Origin: Brevundimonas sp.
GTDB taxonomy: Bacteria > Pseudomonadota > Alphaproteobacteria > Caulobacterales > Caulobacteraceae
Direction: 5' to 3'
DNA: 64,000 bases
Assembly: GCF_030704825.1 (NCBI RefSeq)
Contig: NZ_JAUYNX010000014.1
Span: forward strand, 248,001 to 312,000
Position numbers and translations under genes: made by a program. The notes under the pieces were generated by a model. The model did no database searches. It was not told where the DNA came from and worked only from the letters and a program-made list of their open reading frames with translations. Positions 56,404-64,000 of this stretch are shown here, piece by piece (positions within the stretch are counted from its first letter, which is position 1; the number at the start of each line of letters is the position of its first letter).

Positions 56404-58380
56404 ATGAAGCAGTTCCTGAAGGCCGCCGGGCTGGCGGTGGTGCTGGCCGGCGCGGCGACGGGCGTCCTGGCGCAAACGTCGCCGACGAGCCCCCTGCTGG
56501 CCGACGTGTTCCAGGATCACGCCGTGCTGCAACGCGACCGGCCCATCGCCGTCTGGGGCCGGGCGGCGCCGGACTCGCAGCTGGCCGTGACCCTCGCCGG
56601 GACCACGGTTGCGGCGCGCGCCGACGCCGAAGGGCGCTGGCGGGCGGTCCTGCCAGCGCTCCCCGCTGGCGGACCTCATGAGCTGAGCGTGGCGCAGGAT
56701 GGCCGGACCCAGGTTCTCACCGATCTGCTGATCGGCGACGTCTGGCTCTGCTCGGGGCAGTCGAACATGGAGTTCGGCGTGCGCAGCGTGACCAATGCGG
56801 ACACGGAGATCGGCGCTTCGGCGGACCCGCAACTGAGACTGCTCCTCGTCGGCCGTTCCAGCCGCCCGTCGGCGACGGATGCGATGGAGCCAGGCAGCGT
56901 GTGGCGCGTCTCCGGTCCGGAAAGCGTCCGTGATTTTTCGGCGACCTGCTTCTTTATGGGCAAGCAGTTGCGCCGGTCGCAGAACGTGCCGGTCGGCCTG
57001 ATCGCCGCCTCCTGGGGCGGATCGGTGATCGAGGACTGGCTGAGCGAGCCGGCGCTTCGTCGGATCGGCGGCTACGACCTTTCCCTGGACACCCTGGCCG
57101 TCTACGCCCGCTCGCCGGAAGAAGGGCGCAGGATCTGGGCCGAGACGAGCGACCGGTGGTGGCGTGACAACGATCCCGGTTCGGCCGGGTCGACGCCCTG
57201 GTACAGCCCGGCCTACGACGATTCCAGCTGGCCCACAGCTGCGCCCGAGGGCTTCTGGGAAAGCTCATCGCCCGAGCTGATGATGTTCAACGGGGTGATC
57301 TGGCATCGCACCACCGTGACCCTGACGGCGGCCCAGGCGGCGGGCGAGGCGACCCTGCGGCTGGGCCCGGTGGACGACGTCGACACCACTTGGATCAACG
57401 GCCGCAAGATCGGCGGTCGTGAAGGCTGGGATACGCCTCGGACCTATTCCGTGCCGGCTGGCGTGCTCCATGAAGGCCGCAACCTCATCGCCGTGGGCGT
57501 GCTCGACACTGGCGGCGGCGGCGGTCTCTGGGGTCCGGCCGCCGAGAAGACGCTGACCCTCGCGGACGGGTCGGTCGTGAGCCTCGCCGACCCATGGCGT
57601 CGGCGGGTGGCGGCCCCGATCTCCGAACTGGGCAACCTTCCGCGCACGCCGTGGATCGGCGGCAGCGGCGTGACGACCTTGTCCAACGGCATGATCGAGC
57701 CTCTCGAGGGCTACGGCCTGGCCGGAGTCGCCTGGTACCAGGGCGAGTCCAATGTCGGGGATCCGGAAGGCTATCGTCGGTTGCTCCATGGGTTGTTCGC
57801 CGACTGGCGCGATCGCTTCGACAATGAGGATCTGCCGTTCTTCGCGGTCCAACTGGCGAATTTCGGGCCGGCGACGTCGGCGCCCACCGACTCCGCATGG
57901 GCGGCGCTGCGTGAAATCCAGCGCGAGGTGGTCGAGGCCGACGGGAACGCAGGACTGGCGGTCGCGATCGACATCGGCGACCGCTACGACATCCATCCGA
58001 CCAACAAGCAGGAGGTCGGCCGCCGGCTGGCGCTCGCCGCCCGGGCCGTGGCCCATGGCGAGGAAGGCGTTCCGGCGTCCCCGTCGCCGCGCGACGCCCG
58101 GATTACGGGCGAGGTCGTGACGGTCAGCTTCGATCGTGTCGGGCAGGGCCTGGTTGTCTATGGCGCGTCGCGGCCGGTCGGCTTCGAGCTGTGCGGCGCG
58201 GCCGGCTGCCGGTTCGTCGATGCGCGCGTCGACGGCGCGACGGTGGTGCTGGACGCCGCCGATGTCCCCGATGCGACGACGGTCCGCTTCTGCTGGGCCG
58301 ACAGTCCGGTCTGCAACCTGTACGGCGATGCGGGCCTGCCGGCGGTTCCGTTCGACCTGCCGGTGACCCGTCCGCGATAG
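56404..58380 (+). CDS. SGNH acetylesterase with inserted beta-sandwich (CE20-like)
   Basis: 658 residues with a signal peptide (VLAQ). Esterase parts flank an insert: Ser120 in CSGQSNM, WYQGESN at about 444-450, and the Asp529/His531 pair in DIHPTNK. The insert at about 262-382 looks like a carbohydrate-binding jelly roll (WYSPAYDDSSW...INGRKIG). Xanthomonas xyloglucan acetylesterase (CE20) has this organisation as I recall. It would remove O-acetyl groups from xyloglucan galactose. Last gene of the rightward operon. Confidence 0.85.
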   Translation: MKQFLKAAGLAVVLAGAATGVLAQTSPTSPLLADVFQDHAVLQRDRPIAVWGRAAPDSQLAVTLAGTTVAARADAEGRWRAVLPALPAGGPHELSVAQDGRTQVLTDLLIGDVWLCSGQSNMEFGVRSVTNADTEIGASADPQLRLLLVGRSSRPSATDAMEPGSVWRVSGPESVRDFSATCFFMGKQLRRSQNVPVGLIAASWGGSVIEDWLSEPALRRIGGYDLSLDTLAVYARSPEEGRRIWAETSDRWWRDNDPGSAGSTPWYSPAYDDSSWPTAAPEGFWESSSPELMMFNGVIWHRTTVTLTAAQAAGEATLRLGPVDDVDTTWINGRKIGGREGWDTPRTYSVPAGVLHEGRNLIAVGVLDTGGGGGLWGPAAEKTLTLADGSVVSLADPWRRRVAAPISELGNLPRTPWIGGSGVTTLSNGMIEPLEGYGLAGVAWYQGESNVGDPEGYRRLLHGLFADWRDRFDNEDLPFFAVQLANFGPATSAPTDSAWAALREIQREVVEADGNAGLAVAIDIGDRYDIHPTNKQEVGRRLALAARAVAHGEEGVPASPSPRDARITGEVVTVSFDRVGQGLVVYGASRPVGFELCGAAGCRFVDARVDGATVVLDAADVPDATTVRFCWADSPVCNLYGDAGLPAVPFDLPVTRPR

Positions 58381-58452
58381 GATCAGCAAAGTGGAGCGGG
58401 GTGCGCTCGCGCCAGATCCGCTGCCCGGCCCGCGTGCGGAGGAGGGTGGTCC

Positions 58453-59091
58453 CTATGGCGCGGCGGACGACCGCGGGAGGTTGCGGGGCAGGCGGGCGGT
58501 GTCGAAACCCGGGCCGAGATTGAACAGCAGGGCCGGACCGACGTCGATCGTCTGCGGTCTGGCCGCCAGAAGGACGGCGATGACCGTCTGGTCGGCAGCG
58601 TAGTCTTTCGTGGCCACGCCCGAGGCGTAGACCATCTGCCAGCGCGCGCCGACCTCGACGTCGGAGGCCCCGGCGATGGTCCCGTCCGGCACGTCCTTCT
58701 GTTCCAGCTTGAGCAGGGAGATCCGCGCCGAGGCCTCACCTGCCCCCTCCGCCGGAACGGCGCGCAGCCAGACCGCCAGCAGAACGACGTCGCCGGTCCT
58801 GATCTCGGCGTTTGCGGGCATGACGCCCCCGATCGCCCACGGATCGACCTGTCCCGGCACGACCACCCTCAGGGCCTGTCCGCCGGTGACGCCCGGATCG
58901 TTCCGCAACTCGGGCCCGTTCGGCAGGCCCCAGATGGTCCAGTTGGGCACGTGGGGCCGGTTGACCAGGAAATCGCTCATGGGCCGCGGGGCGGGGGCGG
59001 CGGCGGCCGGTTCGGCTGTCTGGCTCATCGCGACGGCCGGGGCGTGGACGGTGAAAACCGCGGCGAGAGCCGCACAGGGCAGTTTGTGCAT
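58453..59091 (-). CDS. Small exported protein, possible carbohydrate-binding beta-sandwich
   Basis: 212 residues from ATG 59091 (GAGGAG seven bases upstream). Signal peptide ending AMSQ, then an all-beta region of about 165 residues (NWTIWGLPNG..., LRVVVPGQVDPWAIG, ARISLLKLEQKDVPDG, VYASGVATKDYAADQT) with the look of a CBM4/9-like jelly roll; no family is recognised firmly. Last gene of GH74-GH29-this, its longer GTG start overlapping the GH29 stop. Perhaps a surface or periplasmic glycan-binding protein. Confidence 0.6.
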   Translation of the reverse strand: MHKLPCAALAAVFTVHAPAVAMSQTAEPAAAAPAPRPMSDFLVNRPHVPNWTIWGLPNGPELRNDPGVTGGQALRVVVPGQVDPWAIGGVMPANAEIRTGDVVLLAVWLRAVPAEGAGEASARISLLKLEQKDVPDGTIAGASDVEVGARWQMVYASGVATKDYAADQTVIAVLLAARPQTIDVGPALLFNLGPGFDTARLPRNLPRSSAAP

Positions 59092-59102
59092 CGACATTCT
59101 CC

Positions 59103-60764
59103 TCACGACATCCGGGCCGGAACCAGATCCGTCCCCCGGATCCGGAAGGCCGGAACGAACGCCGTGGCGCGGCGCCCGGGCAGGGTGATGGACAGTGCGT
59201 CGTCGGTTTGACGGAAAATCAGCGGGGCGTCGGCGCCGACCATCTCGACCCGCTCAACGCGCCGGCCGGCCAGAGCCGCGGCGCCCAGACTGCGGATATT
59301 CACCCGCCCGTCTTCGGGCCAGTCCAGCGCGATGGCGTAGAGCACGCCGCCGCGGGTGGTGAAACGGATGTCCTGCGCCGTCCACGGCCGCGCATGCTCT
59401 TCGTTCTGGTTGCCGGTGTTCACCGCCGTCGGCCCCTCGCCGTAGATCGCCCACGGCCGGCTAGCGAAGATCGCCTCCCCGTTGACCGCGATCCACGCCG
59501 CCATCTCAGCCAGGATGGCGCGTTCGTCGCTGTCGATGGAGCCGTCCCCGCGCATCGGGATGTTCAGCAGCAGGTTGCCGTTCTTGCTGACCACGTCGCA
59601 CAGACGCTGGATCACCGCCTTCGCGGGCACGTAGCTGTGGTCGGTGTAGCGGGCCCGGTTGTAATGCCAGTCGCCGATGCAGGTGTCGGTCTGCCACGGC
59701 TCGGGCATCAGGGCGTCGGTGAAACCGCGCTCGAAGGTCTCGACGACGCCGCGCCGCTTCTCCGGGGTCAGCCGCTTGCCGTTGACGACCGGCAGCTCGC
59801 CGCGCCAGCCCAGCGAGGCGTTGTAGTAGTACGCCGTGGCGTCCAGTCCGTGCTGGCCCAGGGGCAGGCCATGGTTGTCGAAATAGACCATGTCCGGCCT
59901 GTAGCGGTCGACCAGTTCGCGCTGGCGCGTTACCCAGGAGCAGACGAAGGCGGGATTGTTCTCCGGGACCGTCTCTAGCCACTGCCCGTCGCGCGCGTCA
60001 TGCCAGGCGTTCATGGCCTCGATCGAGGCGATGCCGTCCGGCGGCGCGAAGGTCGGACCCGTGTAGAGCTCCTGCGGATCCAGCCCCTCCCACCATTTGC
60101 CGACGCCGTCCGCCTTCGTCAGCCGCGCCGCGTCGTAGCGGCGACCGGCCAGAGGCCCCTCGGCGTCATAGCCGTAGGCGGTCTGCCACCAGTGCCAGGC
60201 GTGGGCCCCGTGATTGCTGACCCCGAAGCGCAGGCCGCGGGCCCGGACCAGCTTCTCCCATGTCCCGACGATGTCGCGCTTCGGCCCGACCCGCAGGCTG
60301 TTCCACGGATGGCTGGACTCGAACAGGTCGAGATTGTCGTGATGCTGGGCCATGGCCATCACGTATTTGGCGCCGGCCGCCTGATAGAGGTCCAGCAGGC
60401 CTTCGGGGTCCCAGTTGTCGGCCTTCCACTGGTTCATGATCTCCATGAACCCGACCTCGGTCGGGTGGCCGTAGGTGCGGACGTGGTGCTCGTAGTACGG
60501 GTTGCCCTGGATGTACATCTGGCGCCCGTACCAGTCGCCGCGCTCGGGCTGGCATTGCGGGCCCCAGTGGGCCCAGATGCCCAGCTTGGCGTCTCGGAAC
60601 CAGTCGGGCGTCCGGTAGCCGGCGATCAGCGACTCCCAACTCGGCTGGAAGGGCCCGGCGGCGGGGCCGCCGCCGGGCGTTGCCGTGGCGCACCCCTGGA
60701 GAGCGGGCAAGAGAGGCGCGGCCATGCCGGCCTGCAGCATGCGGCGGCGGGACAGATCGATCAT
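59103..60764 (-). CDS. GH29 alpha-L-fucosidase, exported
   Basis: 553 residues from ATG 60764 with AAGGAA seven bases upstream (ATG at 60779 also possible; it overlaps the GH74 stop). Leader SRRRMLQAG...LQGC suggests Tat export and lipidation at Cys25. GH29 motifs: GIWAHWGPQCQPERGDWYGR and nucleophile Asp296 in DMVYFDNHG. It would remove fucose from fucosylated xyloglucan, a role held by GH95 in other known loci. Confidence 0.88.
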   Translation of the reverse strand: MIDLSRRRMLQAGMAAPLLPALQGCATATPGGGPAAGPFQPSWESLIAGYRTPDWFRDAKLGIWAHWGPQCQPERGDWYGRQMYIQGNPYYEHHVRTYGHPTEVGFMEIMNQWKADNWDPEGLLDLYQAAGAKYVMAMAQHHDNLDLFESSHPWNSLRVGPKRDIVGTWEKLVRARGLRFGVSNHGAHAWHWWQTAYGYDAEGPLAGRRYDAARLTKADGVGKWWEGLDPQELYTGPTFAPPDGIASIEAMNAWHDARDGQWLETVPENNPAFVCSWVTRQRELVDRYRPDMVYFDNHGLPLGQHGLDATAYYYNASLGWRGELPVVNGKRLTPEKRRGVVETFERGFTDALMPEPWQTDTCIGDWHYNRARYTDHSYVPAKAVIQRLCDVVSKNGNLLLNIPMRGDGSIDSDERAILAEMAAWIAVNGEAIFASRPWAIYGEGPTAVNTGNQNEEHARPWTAQDIRFTTRGGVLYAIALDWPEDGRVNIRSLGAAALAGRRVERVEMVGADAPLIFRQTDDALSITLPGRRATAFVPAFRIRGTDLVPARMS

Positions 60765-60775
60765 GGGCGGTTCCT

Positions 60776-63037
60776 TCATGACGTCGGCTCTCCATAGACA
60801 ACGCCGCGGCCGTCGGTGGCGACATAGACCCGGCCGAAGATCCGCGGATCCCCGGCGATGGCGCGGAAGCGGCGGCCGTATTCGTGCGCGGCGTCATTGA
60901 CCCGCAGCCAGGAGCGGCCGCGGTCGTCGGACCGGAACACGCCGCGGACGTCGCCCCGCACGCCGATGGCCACCAATGACGGCCAGGTCTCGCCGGGCGG
61001 GGCCTTGCCGAAATCCATCATCTCGACCCGGAGGTCGCCGTCCACCCGCCCGAAGCTCTGACCGGCGTCGATGGAGTGGAACAGACCGGACCGGGAGACG
61101 AACCAGAGATCGCCGTCGCGACCCGGCGTCGCCTTCAGCGGCCAGGCCTGTTCGCGCCACGTCGGCCGGTCGCGCGCCAGATCGGCGGGCAGGCCGCGGC
61201 ATGACACCGGGGCGAAGCTGGCGGCGCCATCGATGCTGACGAACCAGCCGCCCGTATCGAAATCCAGCGCATAGAGTAGCAGGGGGTCCGCCCGGTCCGG
61301 GACCGGCCGCAGCATCGGAGGCAGGCCCTGGACGGGGCGCCAGCTGACGCCCCGGTCGCGCGAAACCATCGCCTGGGGCGTCGCCAGGACGAAGGCCGAC
61401 CCATCCGCCGTGACGGTGATCGGCGCGTCGCGGTAAAGGTCCATGCGAGGGTTGGACGACGCCTCGGCCGCGCCGGCCGGCCGTGGACGGCCCAGGGATT
61501 TCCAGCTGCGGCCATGGTCATCGGACCAGGCGAGAGTCGCGCCGTCATGCCCTTCGGAGCCGACGCCCTCATGCGGCGTGCCGCTGCGCACCACCACGTG
61601 CGGCGCGCGACCGGCGTAGTCGATCTGGTTGGTGTTGGCGAACACCGGGGTGGTGAACTGAAGGGTCGGCGACCGGGTCAGATCCTCATGCGCGAACCCC
61701 GAGATGTCGCCGAATCCGGTCAGCAGGGCGGGGCCGGCCGGGGGGCTGACCAGGGTGATGACGGCCGTCTGTTCGATACCCTCGACCCACGGCGCCCAGT
61801 CGGTCGGGCGGCCATGATCGGCTTCCGTCAGATTGGCTGTGGCGTAGACGGTCGCGCCGGTGGCGTAGACGGCCCGGTCCGGGTCGAACGGATCGATGGC
61901 CAGGGCGGCGATCCACCAGCCGAAATCGGGCTTGTCATTGCCCCAGTTCAGAAATGGAGTGGCTGTGACATCGTGCCGGGCCTGTTCGCGAAGGCTGGTC
62001 CAGCTGCGGCCGTCGTCCGTGCTGCGCCACAGGGTGTCTCCGGGCTGCCAGCGGTTGAGGGTCGAGACCATCAGCACGCCGGGGTGCTGGCGGTCCACCG
62101 CCAGGCCCATGAAGCCGCCCAGCGGCCGTGGCGGGCTGATGTCGCGCCACTCGCCGGTGCGGGTGTCGAGCCGCCAGACCTGACCGTCGGTGACGCCGTT
62201 CGGGCCTACGCCCAGCGTGCAGGTCAGATAGAGGACGCCGCGCGCATCCAGTTCGGCCTTGGCGGCGGAGAATTCGGCTTCCGGACCGCCCGGGACCGCC
62301 GCCCAGGTCCGCCCCGCGTCCTCCGAGCGATAGAGGCGGGATCCGTCCGGATCGGCCACGCCGACGAACAGCCTCGGCGTGGGCGCGCCTGGCGCTCCAC
62401 TGGCCGGATCGAACACGACGAAGCTCAGCCCCGGATGGGTCGGTCCGCCCGGCGTCAGCCCTTGGCCGCGCACGGGAAAGCTGTCGACTTGTTCCCAGCG
62501 GGCGCCGCGGTCGGTGCTGCGCTGCAGGCCGTCGTGGCGCGATCCGAAATAGAGGATGCGATTGTCGTTGGGGTCGATCGCCAGTCGTTCCCCCAGCCCG
62601 CGTCCGTCCTCGTTGCCTCCCATCCGGAAGGGAACGGGCGTGCGGATCCAGGTCTCGCCCCGATCGGCGGAGCGCAACATGGCCCCGGGTTCGCGGCGGC
62701 TGACGCCGACGGCGGCGTGGACGATGTCCGGGTCGACGGGATCGGGGGCGATGCTCTCCACGCCGAAATCGCTTCCGATCGGGTTGGAGTCCTGCAGCGG
62801 AACCCAGCGGCCCGGGTCGGAATCCCACCGATACGCTCCGCCCATGTCCGAGCGGGCGTAGGCCAGACCCTTTTCGACGCGACTGAAGACGACGCCCGGG
62901 ATGAAGCCGCCCGCGCCGACCTTGACGTTTCGCCAGACGTAGGACGGGGCCTCGACGACCCGCGCGCGGAACGCCCCGGGAGCGCCCGCGGCCAGCAGCG
63001 CCGCGCCGGCTTCGCGCCTGTTCAGGCCTTGACGCAT
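60776..63037 (-). CDS. GH74 endo-xyloglucanase
   Basis: 753 residues. Classic GH74 opening NVKVGAGGFIPGVVFSRVEKGLAYARSDMGGAYRWD with base Asp64, and acid Asp444 in GFGDISGFAHEDL; repeated S(A)DRG.TW-type blades of two seven-bladed propellers. Backbone-cleaving enzyme for xyloglucan, the defining enzyme of the locus. Twin-Arg near the N-terminus (LNRREAGAALLAAGA) suggests export. Stop overlaps the longer GH29 start (ATGA), so translation is coupled. Confidence 0.93.
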   Translation of the reverse strand: MRQGLNRREAGAALLAAGAPGAFRARVVEAPSYVWRNVKVGAGGFIPGVVFSRVEKGLAYARSDMGGAYRWDSDPGRWVPLQDSNPIGSDFGVESIAPDPVDPDIVHAAVGVSRREPGAMLRSADRGETWIRTPVPFRMGGNEDGRGLGERLAIDPNDNRILYFGSRHDGLQRSTDRGARWEQVDSFPVRGQGLTPGGPTHPGLSFVVFDPASGAPGAPTPRLFVGVADPDGSRLYRSEDAGRTWAAVPGGPEAEFSAAKAELDARGVLYLTCTLGVGPNGVTDGQVWRLDTRTGEWRDISPPRPLGGFMGLAVDRQHPGVLMVSTLNRWQPGDTLWRSTDDGRSWTSLREQARHDVTATPFLNWGNDKPDFGWWIAALAIDPFDPDRAVYATGATVYATANLTEADHGRPTDWAPWVEGIEQTAVITLVSPPAGPALLTGFGDISGFAHEDLTRSPTLQFTTPVFANTNQIDYAGRAPHVVVRSGTPHEGVGSEGHDGATLAWSDDHGRSWKSLGRPRPAGAAEASSNPRMDLYRDAPITVTADGSAFVLATPQAMVSRDRGVSWRPVQGLPPMLRPVPDRADPLLLYALDFDTGGWFVSIDGAASFAPVSCRGLPADLARDRPTWREQAWPLKATPGRDGDLWFVSRSGLFHSIDAGQSFGRVDGDLRVEMMDFGKAPPGETWPSLVAIGVRGDVRGVFRSDDRGRSWLRVNDAAHEYGRRFRAIAGDPRIFGRVYVATDGRGVVYGEPTS

Positions 63038-63086
63038 GCCCGGCCGATCTCCCCGTTCAGGGGCGGTTGATCCGCCCGCTCGTGAA

Positions 63087-63100
63087 ATGGTAGCGCTATC
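63087..63100. promoter_or_regulatory. XylR-like operator ATGGTAGCGCTATC
   Basis: TAGCGCTA core at 63091-63098, 50 bases upstream of the GH74 start codon, in the region between divergent GH74 and GH3. Third copy of the box seen at 2775 and 48599. Confidence 0.7.
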
Positions 63101-63111
63101 TAGAATGCAGT

Positions 63112-63149
63112 TGACAGCATTGTCACCTGTGCATCAAGCTTGCACAGGT
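63112..63149. repeat. Adjoining inverted repeats between GH74 and GH3
   Basis: First TGACA-gcat-TGTCA (63112-63125), overlapping a TTGACA that could be a GH3 -35 element. Then ACCTGTGCA-N7-TGCACAGGT (63125-63149), a perfect nine-base inverted repeat. Could be an operator or an RNA hairpin in the GH3 leader. Confidence 0.6.
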
Positions 63150-63305
63150 AAAAATGAGGGCGTCGCCGGACGGTCCCGGGAGAGACGATGTCGGTCCCGG
63201 CCTTCCGTGGGACGGATACGGCCGAATTTTTGCGCAACCCTGAGCCGACTGACGGCGCGACGGTCCGCCGTCGCGCCGGCCTTTTCGCTCCTTCGGAACC
63301 TGATC

Positions 63306-64000
63306 ATGACCCAGTCCCTTCGCTCCCTGCTGCTGACCGGCATGGCCCTTGGCCTCGGTCTCGCCGGCGCGGGCTGCGCCATGACAGGAGGTTCGGAGCC
63401 GACGTCGCTCGTGGGGTCGGGGTCGATCGTGCCCGAGGCGGCTCGCGCGCATCCGTCGAACTGGCCGACAGCGGCTTCTCCGGCCGCGATGAGCGACCCG
63501 GAAACCGAGGCCTTCGTTACGGACCTGATGTCGCGAATGACGATCGAGGAGAAGGTCGGCCAACTGATCCAGGCCGATATCTCGGCGATCAAGCCGGAAG
63601 ACCTTCTGACATATCCGCTGGGTTCGATCCTGGCGGGCGGCAATTCGGCGCCGGGCGGCGACGACCGGGCGACGCCCCAGGCGTGGGTCGAGCAGGCCCG
63701 GGCCTTCCGGGCCGCCGCCGCCGCCCGTCCTGGCGCGCGAATCCCGCTGATCTACGGCATCGATGCGGTCCACGGACACAACAACGTCGTGGGCGCGACG
63801 ATCTTCCCTCACAACATCGGCCTGGGCGCGGCGCGCGATCCGGACCTGATCCGCCGCATCGGCGAGGCAACGGCGCTGGAAGTCGCCGTCACTGGCGCCG
63901 ACTGGACATTCGGCCCGACGCTGGCCGTTCCGCGCGACGACCGGTGGGGTCGCGCCTATGAAGGCTACGGCGAGGATCCGGAGATCGCCCGCAGCTACGC
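63306..64000 (+). CDS. GH3 beta-glucosidase, C-terminus outside the window
   Basis: 231 visible residues. Leader with Cys near residue 23 (GLAGAGCAM), then the GH3 barrel start: MTIEEKVGQLIQADI, GIDAVHGHNNVVGATIFPHNIGLGAA, FGPTLAVPRDDRWGRAYEGYGEDPEIA. The nucleophile region lies beyond the edge. It would remove backbone glucose from trimmed oligosaccharides. ATG at 63306; the ribosome site (CGGAAC) is weak. Confidence 0.88.
   Translation, partial: MTQSLRSLLLTGMALGLGLAGAGCAMTGGSEPTSLVGSGSIVPEAARAHPSNWPTAASPAAMSDPETEAFVTDLMSRMTIEEKVGQLIQADISAIKPEDLLTYPLGSILAGGNSAPGGDDRATPQAWVEQARAFRAAAAARPGARIPLIYGIDAVHGHNNVVGATIFPHNIGLGAARDPDLIRRIGEATALEVAVTGADWTFGPTLAVPRDDRWGRAYEGYGEDPEIARSY

Noticed and set aside
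63188..63961. Rightward frame in the GH3 region
   Set aside because: Out of frame with the GH3 motifs that are continuous from 63306.

Overview
High-GC alphaproteobacterial DNA, most likely Caulobacteraceae (Brevundimonas or Caulobacter type). The basis is an oxidative D-xylose pathway pair (XylX/XylB) that matches the Caulobacter proteins as I remember them, a TAGCGCTA operator like the Caulobacter XylR box in front of it, several large TonB-dependent receptors (TBDRs) tied to glycoside hydrolases, and flavin-dependent 'tryptophan halogenase' paralogues next to those receptors. No phage, IS element, integrase or CRISPR array was seen.

Layout. (1) 1-8.4 kb: a leftward xylX-xylB-sugar porter operon (porter cut by the window edge), divergent from a GH43 gene followed by a TBDR: a xylan/arabinoxylan module. 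(2) 8.5-19.05 kb: MFS transporter and divergent LacI regulator, then GH30, TBDR, GH3 and halogenase 1: a beta-glucan-type module with its own GGAAGCGCTTCC operators. (3) 19.1-31 kb: tRNA-Ser(CGA) and mostly housekeeping genes: Nudix-type regulator and HD phosphohydrolase, lipoprotein, MoxR ATPase, amidohydrolase, alanine racemase, orphan sugar-ABC ATPase, MerR regulator and methyltransferase, DEAD-box helicase. (4) 30.7-36.9 kb: signalling: a receiver protein, a histidine kinase-REC-HPt-EAL fusion, and a receiver/Tad-like/membrane protein operon with a possible leader peptide. (5) 37-43.4 kb: LacI regulator, sugar-acid dehydratase and sugar dehydrogenase, IclR regulator, SSS symporter: a second oxidative sugar module. 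(6) 43.4-64 kb: a xyloglucan utilisation locus: GH97 and two tandem halogenases leftward; TBDR, GH35, GH31 with PA14, and CE20-like acetylesterase rightward; a small unknown exported protein, GH29 and GH74 leftward; and a GH3 running off the window.

How it fits together. GH74 would cut the xyloglucan backbone, the TBDR would import oligosaccharides, and CE20/GH35/GH29/GH31/GH3 would remove acetyl, galactose, fucose, xylose and glucose. The xylose released could enter the oxidative pathway at the left end. TAGCGCTA boxes in front of xylX, the xyloglucan TBDR/halogenase pair and the GH74/GH3 pair suggest one xylose-responsive LacI-family regulator ties these ends together. The least explained part is the three halogenase paralogues, which keep the catalytic Lys, Glu and WxWxIP residues but sit inside glycan-uptake operons with no visible halogenation target.
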